The notes beneath the pieces were generated by a model. That model made no database searches, had not been told where the DNA came from, and saw only the letters and a list, made by a program, of their open reading frames with translations. Positions 1 through 8,468 of a stretch of DNA of 54,347 bases are shown here, in pieces; the stretch's first letter is position 1; the number at the start of each line of letters is the position of its first letter. The stretch is from Burkholderia sp. Bp8963. GTDB taxonomy: Bacteria > Pseudomonadota > Gammaproteobacteria > Burkholderiales > Burkholderiaceae. The stretch spans positions 1 through 54,347 of the forward strand of contig NZ_QTQP01000047.1 in assembly GCF_003854275.1 (NCBI RefSeq), read 5' to 3'. The position numbers and the translations under genes were made by a program.

Positions 1-214
1 GTTAACTACCCACCGAAGGTCGCAGTATCAACACTTGTCGCGTCGCTCAAGGGCGTATCGAGCCGGATGCTGCGGCAGCAGTTCGGCGATTTCCACCCGT
101 GGCTCAAGCGCCGTGGCGTGCTATGGTACGCCGTCGTACTTCGCCGCGTCGTGCGGAGGCGCGCCAATCGAGATTTTGAGGAAGTACATTGAGGACCAGC
201 AATCGCCGCACTAA
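1..214 (+). pseudogene. IS200/IS605-family transposase (TnpA) C-terminal remnant, frameshifted
   Basis: The reading frame from base 1 gives NYPPKVAVSTLVASLKGVSS, typical of the single-strand IS200-type Y1 transposase (HUH family) just after its catalytic His motif. After the tryptophan of the 'GVLW' segment the frame is lost: the expected continuation, SYFAASCGGAPIEIL and then a C-terminal helix ending at the TAA at 212-214, is found one frame over. A single-base insertion near 127-135 explains this. The 5' part lies outside the window. The element is therefore probably inactive in cis. It sits directly before a broken toxin gene. Confidence 0.8.
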
Positions 215-249
215 GGCCTAAAGGACGCCCGCGGCGTCCGTGCTCTCGC

Positions 250-269
250 CCCCGGATTGAACTCCGGGG
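250..269. repeat. Subterminal hairpin, probable right end of the IS200-like remnant
   Basis: CCCCGGA and TCCGGGG form a perfect 7-bp stem around a 6-base loop, about 35 bases after the transposase stop. A second GC hairpin (GGACGCC/GGCGTCC) lies at 223-239. IS200/IS605 elements carry imperfect palindromes near their ends that are recognised by the transposase, so this probably marks the right end. The exact cleavage site cannot be assigned from this copy alone. Confidence 0.6.
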
Positions 270-328
270 CTTCCCGCACATTTGGTGAAATGTGTCCGAA
301 ATTTGTCTACATTTATCGGACTCTGCGG

Positions 329-751
329 ATGACCAATGTGATGACAGTCCAGCCAGAGCGAACCTTCTGGGACAAGATTGTCATCCTGCGTGGGCTGCGC
401 CAATGGTACGAGCGGCGTGGCGAGTTGCGTCATGGCGGACAGCGCGTATCGCGTCACTATTACGACGTTCACCAGCTCATGTGTAGCCCGCAGGCCGCCG
501 GATGGATGGCGAACACACTGCTGGCCGAGGACTGCGCGCGCCATGCGCGGCTATTTTTCGGAAGTGCCGATTTGGGCCTGGACCTCGCCCGACATGGCTC
601 CTTTACTCTCATGCCGTCCGCTGCGATGCGCGAAGCGCTGCGACGCGACTATGCCGCCATGGCGGGCATGATCTTCCGTGATGTGCCTGCGCTGGACGAT
701 GTGTTAGCAAGCGTGGAGCAGAGTGTGGCGACCATCAACGCCCGAGCGTAG
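329..751 (+). pseudogene. AbiEii/AbiGii-family nucleotidyltransferase toxin, C-terminal fragment
   Basis: The protein has PERTFWDKIVILRGLRQWYE near its start and VSRHYYDVHQL soon after. These resemble the second half of AbiEii-type toxins (nucleotidyltransferases of type IV toxin-antitoxin or abortive infection systems). The catalytic N-terminal nucleotidyltransferase half, which should precede the PERTFWDK block, is missing; the IS200-like remnant stands in its place. No cognate AbiEi antitoxin gene is visible. ATGs at 329 and 341 are in frame, but neither has a convincing ribosome binding site, so this is most likely a non-functional relic. The alternative is a short standalone protein. Confidence 0.65.
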
Positions 752-876
752 GGCGGCGCGCCTGACTTGCTGGACTCCCGCGAATCAGGGAGTGAACAAG
801 GTTCACTCTAATGCGCCGCAGCGCATAAGAGTGTCCGCGCCACGTCCGACATCCGGCGCAGCGCATTCGCCACGAA
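752..876. other. Short intergenic stretch, no feature recognised
   Basis: This lies between the toxin fragment and the 3' end of gfa. No gene, terminator hairpin with a T-tract, or repeat was seen. Confidence 0.5.
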
Positions 877-1452
877 TCAGGCCTCGCGATACGTACCCTT
901 GGCCTTGGCCGCCTGGATGGCCAGAATGTCCATCAGCGCCGGACTGAGGCAATCATAGGGTTCCAGACCTTTGTCGCGCAGCGTCTGACGTACTTCGGCC
1001 ATCGCGGACGGCGGCGTTCCGCTTTCGATGATGGACGAGACGAACGCCGCGAAGCCCGGGCCGTCCCAGCCGGCGTCTGTCGACAACTCGGTGTGAATGA
1101 AGTCGAGCCCGTAGAACGCATGCGCGCTGTTCTCGATACGGCCGAACAGGTGCGTGCCGCAGGCCGTGCACGCGTGTCGCTGGATCAGTGCACTTTCGTC
1201 GACGATCTTCAGCTTTTCACCGTGCGCAGTGACCGACAGCTTGTCGCGAGGCACCACGCCGACGACTGAAAACAGCGCGCCCGCGGGCTTCCAGCATTTG
1301 GTGCATCCGCATGCGTGGTTGAACGCGACTTGCGAATCGACGCGAACCTCGACGGGCTCGTCCGCACACCGGCAGCGCAACGTGCCACCAGCGAAATGCT
1401 CGGCACCTTTCTGGATGCCGCGATCAACCGACGGGTGAATGGCGACGGCCAT
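877..1452 (-). CDS. gfa: Glutathione-dependent formaldehyde-activating enzyme (S-(hydroxymethyl)glutathione synthase)
   Basis: 191 aa, the expected length for Gfa. It promotes condensation of formaldehyde with glutathione to S-hydroxymethylglutathione, the substrate of the FrmA dehydrogenase encoded just upstream. The sequence shows the Gfa/CENP-V zinc-binding cysteine pattern: LRCRCADEPVEV, then HACGCTKCWKP, then the later CTACGTHLFGR. It is the last gene of the minus-strand frmR-frmA-gfa operon, 22 bp after frmA. No intrinsic terminator follows. The protein is cytosolic. The enzymatic (rather than merely glutathione-carrier) role of Gfa has been debated for some homologues. Confidence 0.95.
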   Translation of the reverse strand: MAVAIHPSVDRGIQKGAEHFAGGTLRCRCADEPVEVRVDSQVAFNHACGCTKCWKPAGALFSVVGVVPRDKLSVTAHGEKLKIVDESALIQRHACTACGTHLFGRIENSAHAFYGLDFIHTELSTDAGWDGPGFAAFVSSIIESGTPPSAMAEVRQTLRDKGLEPYDCLSPALMDILAIQAAKAKGTYREA

Positions 1453-1474
1453 GGTCTGTCTCCTTTCGCGAGTG

Positions 1475-2584
1475 TCAGAAATGCACGACGGTCCGGATGG
1501 ATTTGCCTTCGTGCATCAGGTCAAACGCTTCGTTGATTTCGGTGAGCGACTTCGTGTGGGTCACGAACGGCGCCAGCTCGATCTTGCCGGCCATTGCGTC
1601 CTCGACCATCCCCGGCAATTCGGAGCGGCCTTTGACGCCGCCGAACGCGGTGCCGAGCCAGCGGCGGCCGGTGACAAGCTGGAACGGACGGGTGGAGATT
1701 TCCTGGCCGGCGCCAGCCACGCCGATGACGACGGATTGCCCCCAGCCGCGGTGCGCGCATTCGAGCGCGGCGCGCATCACGTTGACGTTGCCGATGCACT
1801 CGAAGCTATGGTCGACGCCCCAGCCGGTCATTTCCACGATCACCTGCTGGATGGGTTTCTCAGAGTCCTTGGGGTTCACGCAATCGGTGGCGCCGAAGGC
1901 ACGCGCAAGGTCGAACTTGCCGGGATTGGTGTCGATCGCAATGATGCGCCCGGCCTTGGCGAGCTTGGCGCCCTGGATCACGGCCAGACCAATGCCGCCG
2001 AGGCCGAACACGGCGACGGTATCGCCTTCCTGCACCTTGGCGGTGTTTTTCACCGCACCGAGGCCCGTGGTGACGCCGCAGCCCAGCAGGCAAACCTGTT
2101 CAGGGTTCGCCTGCGGATTGATCTTCGCAAGCGACACTTCGGCGACGACGGTGTATTCGCTGAACGTCGAGCAACCCATGTAGTGGTAGATGGGCTGGCC
2201 GTTGTAGCTGAAGCGCGTCGTTCCATCGGGCATCACCCCCTTGCCCTGGGTTGCCCGCACGGACACGCAAAGATTGGTCTTGCCGCTCTTGCAAAACAGA
2301 CACTCTCCGCATTCGGCGGTGTACAGCGGAATGACGTGGTCGCCGGGTTTCACGCTCGTCACGCCTTCGCCGACTTCTACCACGATGCCGGCGCCTTCGT
2401 GGCCCAGCACGACAGGAAACAGCCCCTCCGGATCATCCCCGGACAACGTGAAAGCATCGGTATGACAAACGCCGGTGTGGGTGATCTTGACCAGTACCTC
2501 GCCCTTGCGAGGCGGTTCGACGTCAATTTCGACGATCTCCAGCGGTTTACCAGCCTCAAAGGCAACAGCAGCACGTGATTTCAT
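1475..2584 (-). CDS. frmA: S-(hydroxymethyl)glutathione dehydrogenase / class III alcohol dehydrogenase
   Basis: 369 aa, matching the class III ADH family. It oxidises S-hydroxymethylglutathione to S-formylglutathione with NAD+, and the family can also reduce S-nitrosoglutathione. Visible motifs are the catalytic zinc region HTGVCHTDAFTLSGDDPEG with GHEGAG, the structural zinc cysteines CGECLFCKSGKTNLC, and the NAD-binding GLGGIG. The ATG at 2584 (MKSRAAVAFEAGKPL) is preferred because family members start there and AGGA lies 8 bp upstream; an in-frame upstream ATG would add ten atypical residues. It sits between frmR and gfa. No separate S-formylglutathione hydrolase gene is in the operon. 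Confidence 0.97.
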   Translation of the reverse strand: MKSRAAVAFEAGKPLEIVEIDVEPPRKGEVLVKITHTGVCHTDAFTLSGDDPEGLFPVVLGHEGAGIVVEVGEGVTSVKPGDHVIPLYTAECGECLFCKSGKTNLCVSVRATQGKGVMPDGTTRFSYNGQPIYHYMGCSTFSEYTVVAEVSLAKINPQANPEQVCLLGCGVTTGLGAVKNTAKVQEGDTVAVFGLGGIGLAVIQGAKLAKAGRIIAIDTNPGKFDLARAFGATDCVNPKDSEKPIQQVIVEMTGWGVDHSFECIGNVNVMRAALECAHRGWGQSVVIGVAGAGQEISTRPFQLVTGRRWLGTAFGGVKGRSELPGMVEDAMAGKIELAPFVTHTKSLTEINEAFDLMHEGKSIRTVVHF

Positions 2585-2641
2585 AGCAGTCCTGTTAAAA
2601 ATCTCGTCGAGCAACTCGGCGTGTTGGAGATCCCTCGTCAG

Positions 2642-2917
2642 TCAGCGCAAGTAGGAGCGAACGAGGGTCACGATTTCATCAATCGATCCGGAAGAGGGCG
2701 GTGCAGATTCCGCGAGGTGGGTGAACTCTTCGCGCAAATGGCTTTCGAGTACGCCAGCCATGACCCCATTGATCGCGCCCCGGATCGCTGCCAGTTGCTG
2801 GAGCACCGGGCCGCAGTCCGCGCCTTCTTCGAGCGCGCGTTCGAGGGCGTTCAACTGTCCGCGAACTTTACGCACGCGTGTCAGGACGCGTTTCTTTTCT
2901 TCGGGCGAATGGGGCAT
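2642..2917 (-). CDS. frmR: Formaldehyde-responsive transcriptional repressor of the FrmR/RcnR (CsoR-like) family
   Basis: The protein starting at the ATG at 2917 is 91 aa, the same length as Escherichia coli FrmR, and begins MPHSPEEKKRVLTRVRKVRG. CsoR/RcnR-fold repressors are all-helical tetramers. The N-terminal Pro plus a cysteine in helix 2 (here in EEGADCGPVLQQL) is the formaldehyde-sensing arrangement known for FrmR, in which formaldehyde cross-links the two and releases DNA. An upstream in-frame ATG at 2959 would lie inside the operator region and is unlikely. It is the first gene of the frmR-frmA-gfa operon and probably autorepresses it through the operators at 2936-2975. Confidence 0.93.
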   Translation of the reverse strand: MPHSPEEKKRVLTRVRKVRGQLNALERALEEGADCGPVLQQLAAIRGAINGVMAGVLESHLREEFTHLAESAPPSSGSIDEIVTLVRSYLR

Positions 2918-2935
2918 GGCGTCGCGAATGACATG

Positions 2936-2975
2936 ATACTGGGCGGCAGTATAGGTCAATACTGGTCAGGAGTAT
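2936..2975 (-). promoter_or_regulatory. Two tandem FrmR-type operators
   Basis: Two inverted repeats of identical design lie just upstream of frmR: ATACT-GGGCGGC-AGTAT at 2936-2952 and ATACT-GGTCAGG-AGTAT at 2959-2975. Both have 5-bp AT-rich arms flanking a 7-bp GC-rich core, and their centres are 23 bp apart (about two helical turns). CsoR/RcnR/FrmR proteins bind G/C tracts flanked by AT-rich inverted repeats, so these are the probable autoregulatory sites. Confidence 0.75.
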
Positions 2976-2979
2976 AGGG

Positions 2980-3474
2980 GAGAGTCGCCGACGTTGGCCC
3001 GAAGTGTGAACGAACCGGTGTAGCGCATGAGCGATCACCGCGATGCCAGCAAACCAGGGGCGACGTGCATTTGCCCGTTTTCGAACGCGGGCGCAAAGGC
3101 GTCGAGGTGGTCGTTGTTCATGCCGACTGGCGCAGATTTTGCATTCGTTTTCCCGTAAAGCGGGCGGAGACTTGCCGCCTATATTATGAATCGCCGCCTG
3201 TCGATTAATCGGCAAAGTGCAATTATTAGTCATTCGTAATAACAATTTTCAATTGCTTGCTTTTTCTCCGCCTACCTATACTCAGGCCACACCAGGCGCA
3301 CCGCGTGATCGCATGCCGTAAGCGGGACGAGCGGGACGGCATCGTGCGACGCGGTGGCAGTCGAGCGATAAAAACGAAATAAAAAATACGCGCGTTTGTA
3401 ATAAATCGTGATTGCGGGGCGGACAATTGACGGGCACGTGTCAGTTTCCGGAAAAATATTAATTCGGGGGTCAT
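2980..3474. other. 495-bp AT-richer intergenic region with candidate operator palindromes
   Basis: This separates the divergent frm operon and the ThDP-enzyme gene. Short ORFs here have no recognisable product. It contains the perfect palindrome CGATTAATCG (3202-3211) and the inverted repeat TTATTA-N8-TAATAA (3223-3242), both upstream of a sigma-70-like promoter for the plus-strand genes. These may be regulator sites. Base composition is clearly lower in GC than the flanking genes. Confidence 0.5.
3253..3282 (+). promoter_or_regulatory. Candidate sigma-70 promoter for the ThDP enzyme gene
   Basis: TTGCTT (3253-3258), an 18-bp spacer and TATACT (3277-3282) match the -35/-10 consensus at 4/6 and 5/6. 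It points to the gene starting at 3475, leaving a leader of about 185 nt. Confidence 0.45.
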
Positions 3475-5415
3475 ATGGCGAGTGAGACTGACGCGCAGCA
3501 ACCGCGCTGGGCGCGCGATTACGTGTTCGACGCGCTGCGTGAGCTTGGCATCCATTACATCTTCGGCGTGCCTGGAACCAACGAGATTCCTGTCATCGAC
3601 GGCACGTCCTATCCCGAGAATCAGGTCCAGTACGTCGAGTGCCTGCACGAAAACATTGCGATCGGGGCGGCGATGGGCTCGGCGCGGATGACGAACAAGC
3701 CCGGCGTGGTGGTCGTCCATGTTACGCCCGGCATCGCACATGCAGTCGGCAACCTCTTCAATGCCGCGCGTTCGCAGGTGCCGCTCGTGATTCTTTGCTG
3801 CCAGCAGCAGAACGAGCTGGTGACTCAGGAGCCGCTCCTCGCGTCGAATCTCGTCGAGATCGCGCGGCAATATACGAAGTGGGCACATGAGGTGCGTGCG
3901 GCTGAAGAGTTGCCGCTGGTGCTGCAGCGGGCCTTCAAGGAGGCCATGGCGCCGCCGGGCGGGCCGGTGTTCGTGTCGATTCCGTGGGAGTACACGATGC
4001 GCCGCATTGGTGACGCGGATCGGCTGCCCGGCATCACGCAGATTTCCCCGCGCTTTACCGCGGATGCCGACGCGATTCGCGAGGCCGCGACGTTGCTCGC
4101 CGACGCAAAGAATCCGCTCATCGTCGGCGGGGACGCGGTCGGCTACGCCGGTGCATGGCATGAACTGCAGCAACTGGCCGAACTGATCGGCGCGCCGGTG
4201 CTGCTGCAAAGCTTCAGCAGCCTCGCCAACTATCCGAACGACGACTATCACTGGCAGGGCGAATTGCCCGGCACGCAGCAGGGCGTTCAGAAAGCGTTTG
4301 CCCCGCACGACGTCGCGTTTCTGGTCGGCTTCAGCAATCAGGCGCAGGTGACGATCTTCAAATATTCCGACGGGCCGTTGATCCCTTCGGGCGTCAAGCA
4401 GGTCTACCTGACCAACAACACTTGGGATATCGGCAAGAACTTCTATGGCGAAGCGGCGCTGTTTGGCGACATCAAGAGCACGTTGCCGCTCATCAACGAT
4501 ATCGTCCGCAGGAATCCGCCGCCCGGCGCGGGCGCGCGCAACGGCCGTCTGCGCGAGCTGGACGCCGCGCGTCGTGTGTCTTGGGACCACTACCTGTCGC
4601 TCGCGATGCAGCAGGACGAAATCTGGGCCGTCGTCGTCGCCGACGCGCTGCGACGCGAGATTCAGGCGCGCGGCCTCGGCAGGAAGTTCGTCTACGTCCA
4701 TGAGGCCGTGTCCGATCCGGCGCCATTCCAATACCTGTTGCCGCTCGGTACTGAAGGGGCCGAGCCGATCAGCTACTACTGTGTCGGCGGAGGCTCGCTC
4801 GGCTGGTCGATGCCGGCCTCGCTAGGCATCAAGCTCGAGCAGAACGGCTGGCAGAATGTCGAAACCAGCCTGGTCATCAATGCAGTCGGCGACGGCTCGT
4901 CGCTGTTCTATCCGCAAACCTGGTGGACCGCCGGCCACCGCGAGCTGGGTGTGCTCTACATCATCACCAACAACCACGAATACCACACGCTGCAACTGGG
5001 CCTCCAGCAGGTGGTCCAGGCGTATGGTTCGTCACCCGACTACGGCTGGAAGCCGAAGACCGACGATCCTGACTACCTGCGGATCCGCCGTCCCGCGCCC
5101 GACTTCGTGTCGATCGCGCAAGCGATCGGCGGCGTCGATGGCGAGGTCGTGCGGCATCCGGAGAGTGTCCGCGCTGCCGTGAAGCGCGGCATCGACCATG
5201 TGCTGCAGTCTCGCCGCCCGTACATTCTCGACGTACGCACCGCCGGCGACCCGCCGTCGTCACCCCAAGGGCTTCAGGCCAACGCGCTCCAGGCCAACGC
5301 GCTCCGGCGCCTTGTCGCCCAGCCGCCGCTCGACGTGTTCCACCGCGATGTGCGGATCGCGCAGTCCGCGCGTGACGAGGGGCCGCCGATGCCGAACCTG
5401 CCCGTGATCTTCTGA
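3475..5415 (+). CDS. ThDP-dependent 2-oxoacid decarboxylase/acetolactate synthase-like enzyme
   Basis: 646 aa with the three-domain layout of ThDP enzymes. The N-terminal pyrimidine-binding domain has the cofactor-activating glutamate in CLHENIAIGAAMG (Glu59). A central domain follows at about residues 200-345. The C-terminal pyrophosphate-binding domain has the Mg/ThDP motif GDG (472-474) followed 24 residues later by NN (499-500). It is longer than typical members (about 550-600 aa), with inserts near 345-420 and a C-terminal tail. The substrate cannot be read from sequence; benzoylformate or aryl-pyruvate decarboxylase-like activity is one option. It precedes a flavin amino-acid oxidase-like gene, which suggests oxidation of an amino acid to a 2-oxoacid and then decarboxylation or carboligation. 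The ATG at 3475 follows a G-rich ribosome binding site. Confidence 0.8.
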   Translation: MASETDAQQPRWARDYVFDALRELGIHYIFGVPGTNEIPVIDGTSYPENQVQYVECLHENIAIGAAMGSARMTNKPGVVVVHVTPGIAHAVGNLFNAARSQVPLVILCCQQQNELVTQEPLLASNLVEIARQYTKWAHEVRAAEELPLVLQRAFKEAMAPPGGPVFVSIPWEYTMRRIGDADRLPGITQISPRFTADADAIREAATLLADAKNPLIVGGDAVGYAGAWHELQQLAELIGAPVLLQSFSSLANYPNDDYHWQGELPGTQQGVQKAFAPHDVAFLVGFSNQAQVTIFKYSDGPLIPSGVKQVYLTNNTWDIGKNFYGEAALFGDIKSTLPLINDIVRRNPPPGAGARNGRLRELDAARRVSWDHYLSLAMQQDEIWAVVVADALRREIQARGLGRKFVYVHEAVSDPAPFQYLLPLGTEGAEPISYYCVGGGSLGWSMPASLGIKLEQNGWQNVETSLVINAVGDGSSLFYPQTWWTAGHRELGVLYIITNNHEYHTLQLGLQQVVQAYGSSPDYGWKPKTDDPDYLRIRRPAPDFVSIAQAIGGVDGEVVRHPESVRAAVKRGIDHVLQSRRPYILDVRTAGDPPSSPQGLQANALQANALRRLVAQPPLDVFHRDVRIAQSARDEGPPMPNLPVIF

Positions 5416-5443
5416 GCGCCACGCGCTCACGTTCGCGCAGAAC

Positions 5444-5487
5444 GGCGCACCGAGGGCGCACCGAGGGCGCACCGAGGGCGCGCCGAG
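5444..5487. repeat. Four tandem copies of an 11-bp repeat
   Basis: GGCGCACCGAG occurs three times exactly and a fourth time with one change (GGCGCGCCGAG), in the gap between the ThDP enzyme and oxidase genes. It is followed by two copies of a 9-mer (GATCCTCGC). It lies in noncoding DNA and could vary in copy number by slippage. Confidence 0.85.
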
Positions 5488-5602
5488 TGCGCGATCCTCG
5501 CGATCCTCGCGATCGTCATGATCCGGCGCACCGGCGGAAGAAAGCCGTGCCAGGAATCGAAGCACCACCAACCCGTATCCGATCATCCGGAGGTAGCAGA
5601 CT

Positions 5603-7219
5603 ATGGCTGACGAGCATATTGATATTGCTGTCGTGGGCGCGGGCATATCGGGTGTCTATAGCGCGTGGCGCCTGCGGCAAGCCGATCCGAAGCGCAAGAT
5701 CGTCGTGTTCGAAGGCAGCGACCGGATCGGCGGCCGGCTCCTCTCGGTTACCCCGCCGGACATTCCGGACATGGTGGCAGAGCTCGGCGGCATGCGCATC
5801 CTGCCCGCGGTGCAGCCGTTGATCTGGACGCTGATCGGTACGCTGAACGCGACGTTGCCCACGAGCCAGAAGATCGAACTCTACAAATTTCCGGTCGACG
5901 AGCCGGTCAACCTCGCCTATCTGCGCGGCGTCCATCTGCGGTTGTCGGATTTCACGCGGGAGCCGTTCAAGGTCCCCTACCAGTTGTCGTTCCTTGATCG
6001 CGGCCAGAGTGCGGGCAGCATCATCGTCAACGCGATCGAGCAGATCGTGCCGGGTATTACCGACAAGGGGCTGACCGAAGAGCATCGCAGACAGATGGCT
6101 CAGCAGGCGTGCTTCGGCGGGGTGCCGCTGTACAAGCAAGGCTTCTGGAACGTGCTGGCGCGGGTGATCAGTGGCGAGGCGTATCAGCTCGGCGTCGATG
6201 CCGGCGGTTACGACTCGACGCTGACCAACTGGAACGCAGCCGACGCGATTCCGTGGTTCCTGTCCGACTTCGGCGTCAATCCCCAGTACCAGGGATTCAA
6301 GAAGGGCTTTCAGGAAGTGCCGAAGTCGGTAGCACGGCTGTTCATGCAGTCCGGCGGTGACATTCGCCTCGGCGCGCCGGTATCGGATCTCGAGTGGGTC
6401 GATGGCGCGTTCGAGTTCAGCACGCAGGGCAAGCGGATTCGCGCGAAGAACGTCATTCTGGCGATGCCGCGGCGCTCGATCGACTTGCTGGCACAAAGCA
6501 GCGCCGTCCTGAACGAGATCGAGGGGCTCACGTCGACCGTGACGCCAAGACCCTTGTTCAAGCTGTTTACGACCTACCACAACCCGTGGTGGCGGGCGGC
6601 GGGCTGCACGCAGACGGCGGCAGACGGCACTTCGTCGTTCGCGCCCGTGGAAGCGGGCCGGTCGGTCACGGACTTGCCGGTGCGGCAGGTTTACTACTGG
6701 CCGAAGTCGAGCGGTTTGCCTGCGACCGGCGGACCGTCGATGTTGCTCGCGAGCTATGACGACGGATCCAACATCGGCTTCTGGGACGGCCTGCGTCCGC
6801 GGCGCCGGCAGCCGAGGCAAGCCAGCCGGGAGGTGGCGGAGCTGGCGGATCCGTTTATCGGCGCGGAGAACGACACGCGCAACGAGTTACCCTGGTTCGA
6901 GTATCAGGCGCCTCGGCGAATGGTCGAGGAGGTGGCGCGGCAACTGTCGACACTCCACGGCTTGTCGTACACGCCGGAAGTCAGGAATGCTGCGTTTCGT
7001 GACTGGGGCGACGACCCCTATGGCGGCGGATGGAACAGCTGGAATATCGGCGTGAAGAGCTGGGAGGTGAAGCAGCAGATCGTTCAGCCGATGGGGGACA
7101 AGCCGCTGTTCATTTGCGGAGAAGCCTATTCGGATGCGCAAGGTTGGGTGGAAGGGGCCTTGCAGACGGCGGACCTCGTACTTCGCAAGTTCGGCGTCGC
7201 AGCGCTGGAACCGACTTGA
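5603..7219 (+). CDS. FAD-dependent amine/L-amino-acid oxidase-family enzyme
   Basis: 538 aa. The N-terminal Rossmann motif VVGAGISG (GxGxxG at 12-17) is followed by VVFEGSDRIGGRLLS, the FAD-contact signature of the monoamine oxidase/L-amino-acid oxidase family. The C-terminal GEAYSDAQGWVEGALQTA closes the FAD site. No signal peptide is seen, so it is probably cytosolic. The ATG at 5603 has GGAGGT nine bases upstream. It lies 187 bp after the ThDP enzyme gene on the same strand; the pair may turn an amino acid into an imino/oxo acid and then an aldehyde. Substrate identity is not decidable from sequence. Confidence 0.82.
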   Translation: MADEHIDIAVVGAGISGVYSAWRLRQADPKRKIVVFEGSDRIGGRLLSVTPPDIPDMVAELGGMRILPAVQPLIWTLIGTLNATLPTSQKIELYKFPVDEPVNLAYLRGVHLRLSDFTREPFKVPYQLSFLDRGQSAGSIIVNAIEQIVPGITDKGLTEEHRRQMAQQACFGGVPLYKQGFWNVLARVISGEAYQLGVDAGGYDSTLTNWNAADAIPWFLSDFGVNPQYQGFKKGFQEVPKSVARLFMQSGGDIRLGAPVSDLEWVDGAFEFSTQGKRIRAKNVILAMPRRSIDLLAQSSAVLNEIEGLTSTVTPRPLFKLFTTYHNPWWRAAGCTQTAADGTSSFAPVEAGRSVTDLPVRQVYYWPKSSGLPATGGPSMLLASYDDGSNIGFWDGLRPRRRQPRQASREVAELADPFIGAENDTRNELPWFEYQAPRRMVEEVARQLSTLHGLSYTPEVRNAAFRDWGDDPYGGGWNSWNIGVKSWEVKQQIVQPMGDKPLFICGEAYSDAQGWVEGALQTADLVLRKFGVAALEPT

Positions 7220-7233
7220 CCTGCCGGTCGATT

Positions 7234-7282
7234 GACCGGGCCAAGGCGCGGGGCTTTGCTCCACGCCTTGGCATCGCCGGTC
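7234..7282. terminator. Stem-loop between convergent genes
   Basis: An inner stem GCCAAGGCG (7240-7248) pairs with CGCCTTGGC (7264-7272), and an outer GACCGG/CCGGTC pair extends it. It sits between the 3' ends of the oxidase gene and the convergent binding-protein gene. There is no clear T-tract, so it may be a bidirectional or Rho-assisted terminator. Confidence 0.5.
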
Positions 7283-7379
7283 TGAATTCAGAACGACCTT
7301 CATGCGGGGCGTGCGTTGCGGCCCATGATGACCGCCGGCAGACACGCACTCACGTATGTGGCCCCGCTCACCCGCGTCG

Positions 7380-8402
7380 TCAGTGTGATTCGACGAGACG
7401 CGGATCGATATAGGTGTCGACGTCCTGCGACTGCTTGTACACCGCGTTGCGCACGTTGAACGCGTTCGCGTTGCGCGTCGACCCGTAGATCGAATCGAGG
7501 CCGTCGCCGTTGCGGAACGCCTGCTTCGCAGCGGCCATGTCGAGCAGGTGCGTGCCCTTCAGCAGCGGCAGGTATTGCGCGGGCTTGAGGCCCACGCGTG
7601 CGGACATGATCTTCACCGCGTCGGCCTGGGTTTTCGGATCGTTGATGTACGCGACGCAGCGATACCAGACCTTGATCACCTTCGCCCAGTCGGCCTTGCG
7701 TGCGGCAAGGCTCGTCGGCGTGACCGTGATCGCGTCGTAGATCAGCCCCGGCGCGTCTGCCGACGTGAAGATCGCGCGCGCGCCCGGTGCGCGCTTCAGC
7801 GCCTCGCCGGCGTTCGGTTGCCACGCGGCGACGGCCGCGATATCGGCCGACGACCCGAGCACCTGCGGCAGCTCGTTGGTCTTCGCATTGACGAGCGTCA
7901 CGTCGCCGTCCTTCAAGCCGTGCTTTTGCAATGCGGTTTCGAGCAGCAGGTGGTCGACGAGGCCGAGCTCGACACCGACCTTTTTCCCCTTCAACCCTTC
8001 GACGGTGCGCAGCGGCGGCTTTGCGACGATCATGTCGTTGCCGGCCGAATAGTCGGTGAGCAGGATCATCACGTTCTTCGCGCCGGCCGCGCCCGTCACG
8101 AGCGCATCACCATTCGTTGCCGCGACCGCGTCGAGCTTGCCCGCGGAGAACGCGTCGAGCGACGCCGAGTAATCGAACCATTCGAAATCGACGTCGACGC
8201 CGGCCTCCTTGAACCAGCCCTTGTCGAGCGCGACCTGGAACGCGACCCAGCCGGGCCAGTCGCTATAGCCGATCTTCAGCGGCGCGGCCGCGTGCGCGGC
8301 GGGCGTCGCCAGCAGCGACGCGGCAACGGCGGCGGCGCACAGCAGCGGGCGGACGGAAACGGAGGACAGCAGGCGGCGGAACGGCGAGGCGAGGCGGGTC
8401 AT
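7380..8402 (-). CDS. ABC transporter periplasmic substrate-binding protein, probable guanidine uptake system
   Basis: 340 aa with a Sec signal peptide (MTRLASPFRRLL..., cleavage around ATPAAHAAA). The mature protein starts APLKIGYSDWPGWVAFQVAL, typical of the NMT1/SsuA/TauA class of binding proteins. It probably delivers its ligand to the permease and ATPase encoded at 16526-18460 at the end of the divergent operon. The ATG at 8402 is chosen because GGAG lies 7-8 bases upstream and the signal peptide begins there. The gene has its own guanidine-I riboswitch (8539-8660) and sigma-54-like promoter, which is the main argument that the ligand is guanidine or a related compound rather than urea or taurine. 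Confidence 0.88.
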   Translation of the reverse strand: MTRLASPFRRLLSSVSVRPLLCAAAVAASLLATPAAHAAAPLKIGYSDWPGWVAFQVALDKGWFKEAGVDVDFEWFDYSASLDAFSAGKLDAVAATNGDALVTGAAGAKNVMILLTDYSAGNDMIVAKPPLRTVEGLKGKKVGVELGLVDHLLLETALQKHGLKDGDVTLVNAKTNELPQVLGSSADIAAVAAWQPNAGEALKRAPGARAIFTSADAPGLIYDAITVTPTSLAARKADWAKVIKVWYRCVAYINDPKTQADAVKIMSARVGLKPAQYLPLLKGTHLLDMAAAKQAFRNGDGLDSIYGSTRNANAFNVRNAVYKQSQDVDTYIDPRLVESH

Positions 8403-8468
8403 CGTTTTCTCCAGGAGACCGGGATCGGGATCGTCGGTCCGGACCGCGCTCGTGCGCGATCCGGCCGC

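Noticed and set aside
2868..3245. A 125-codon open frame on the minus strand upstream of frmR
   Set aside because: It runs through the frmR operators and start codon, is composition-biased and matches no family.
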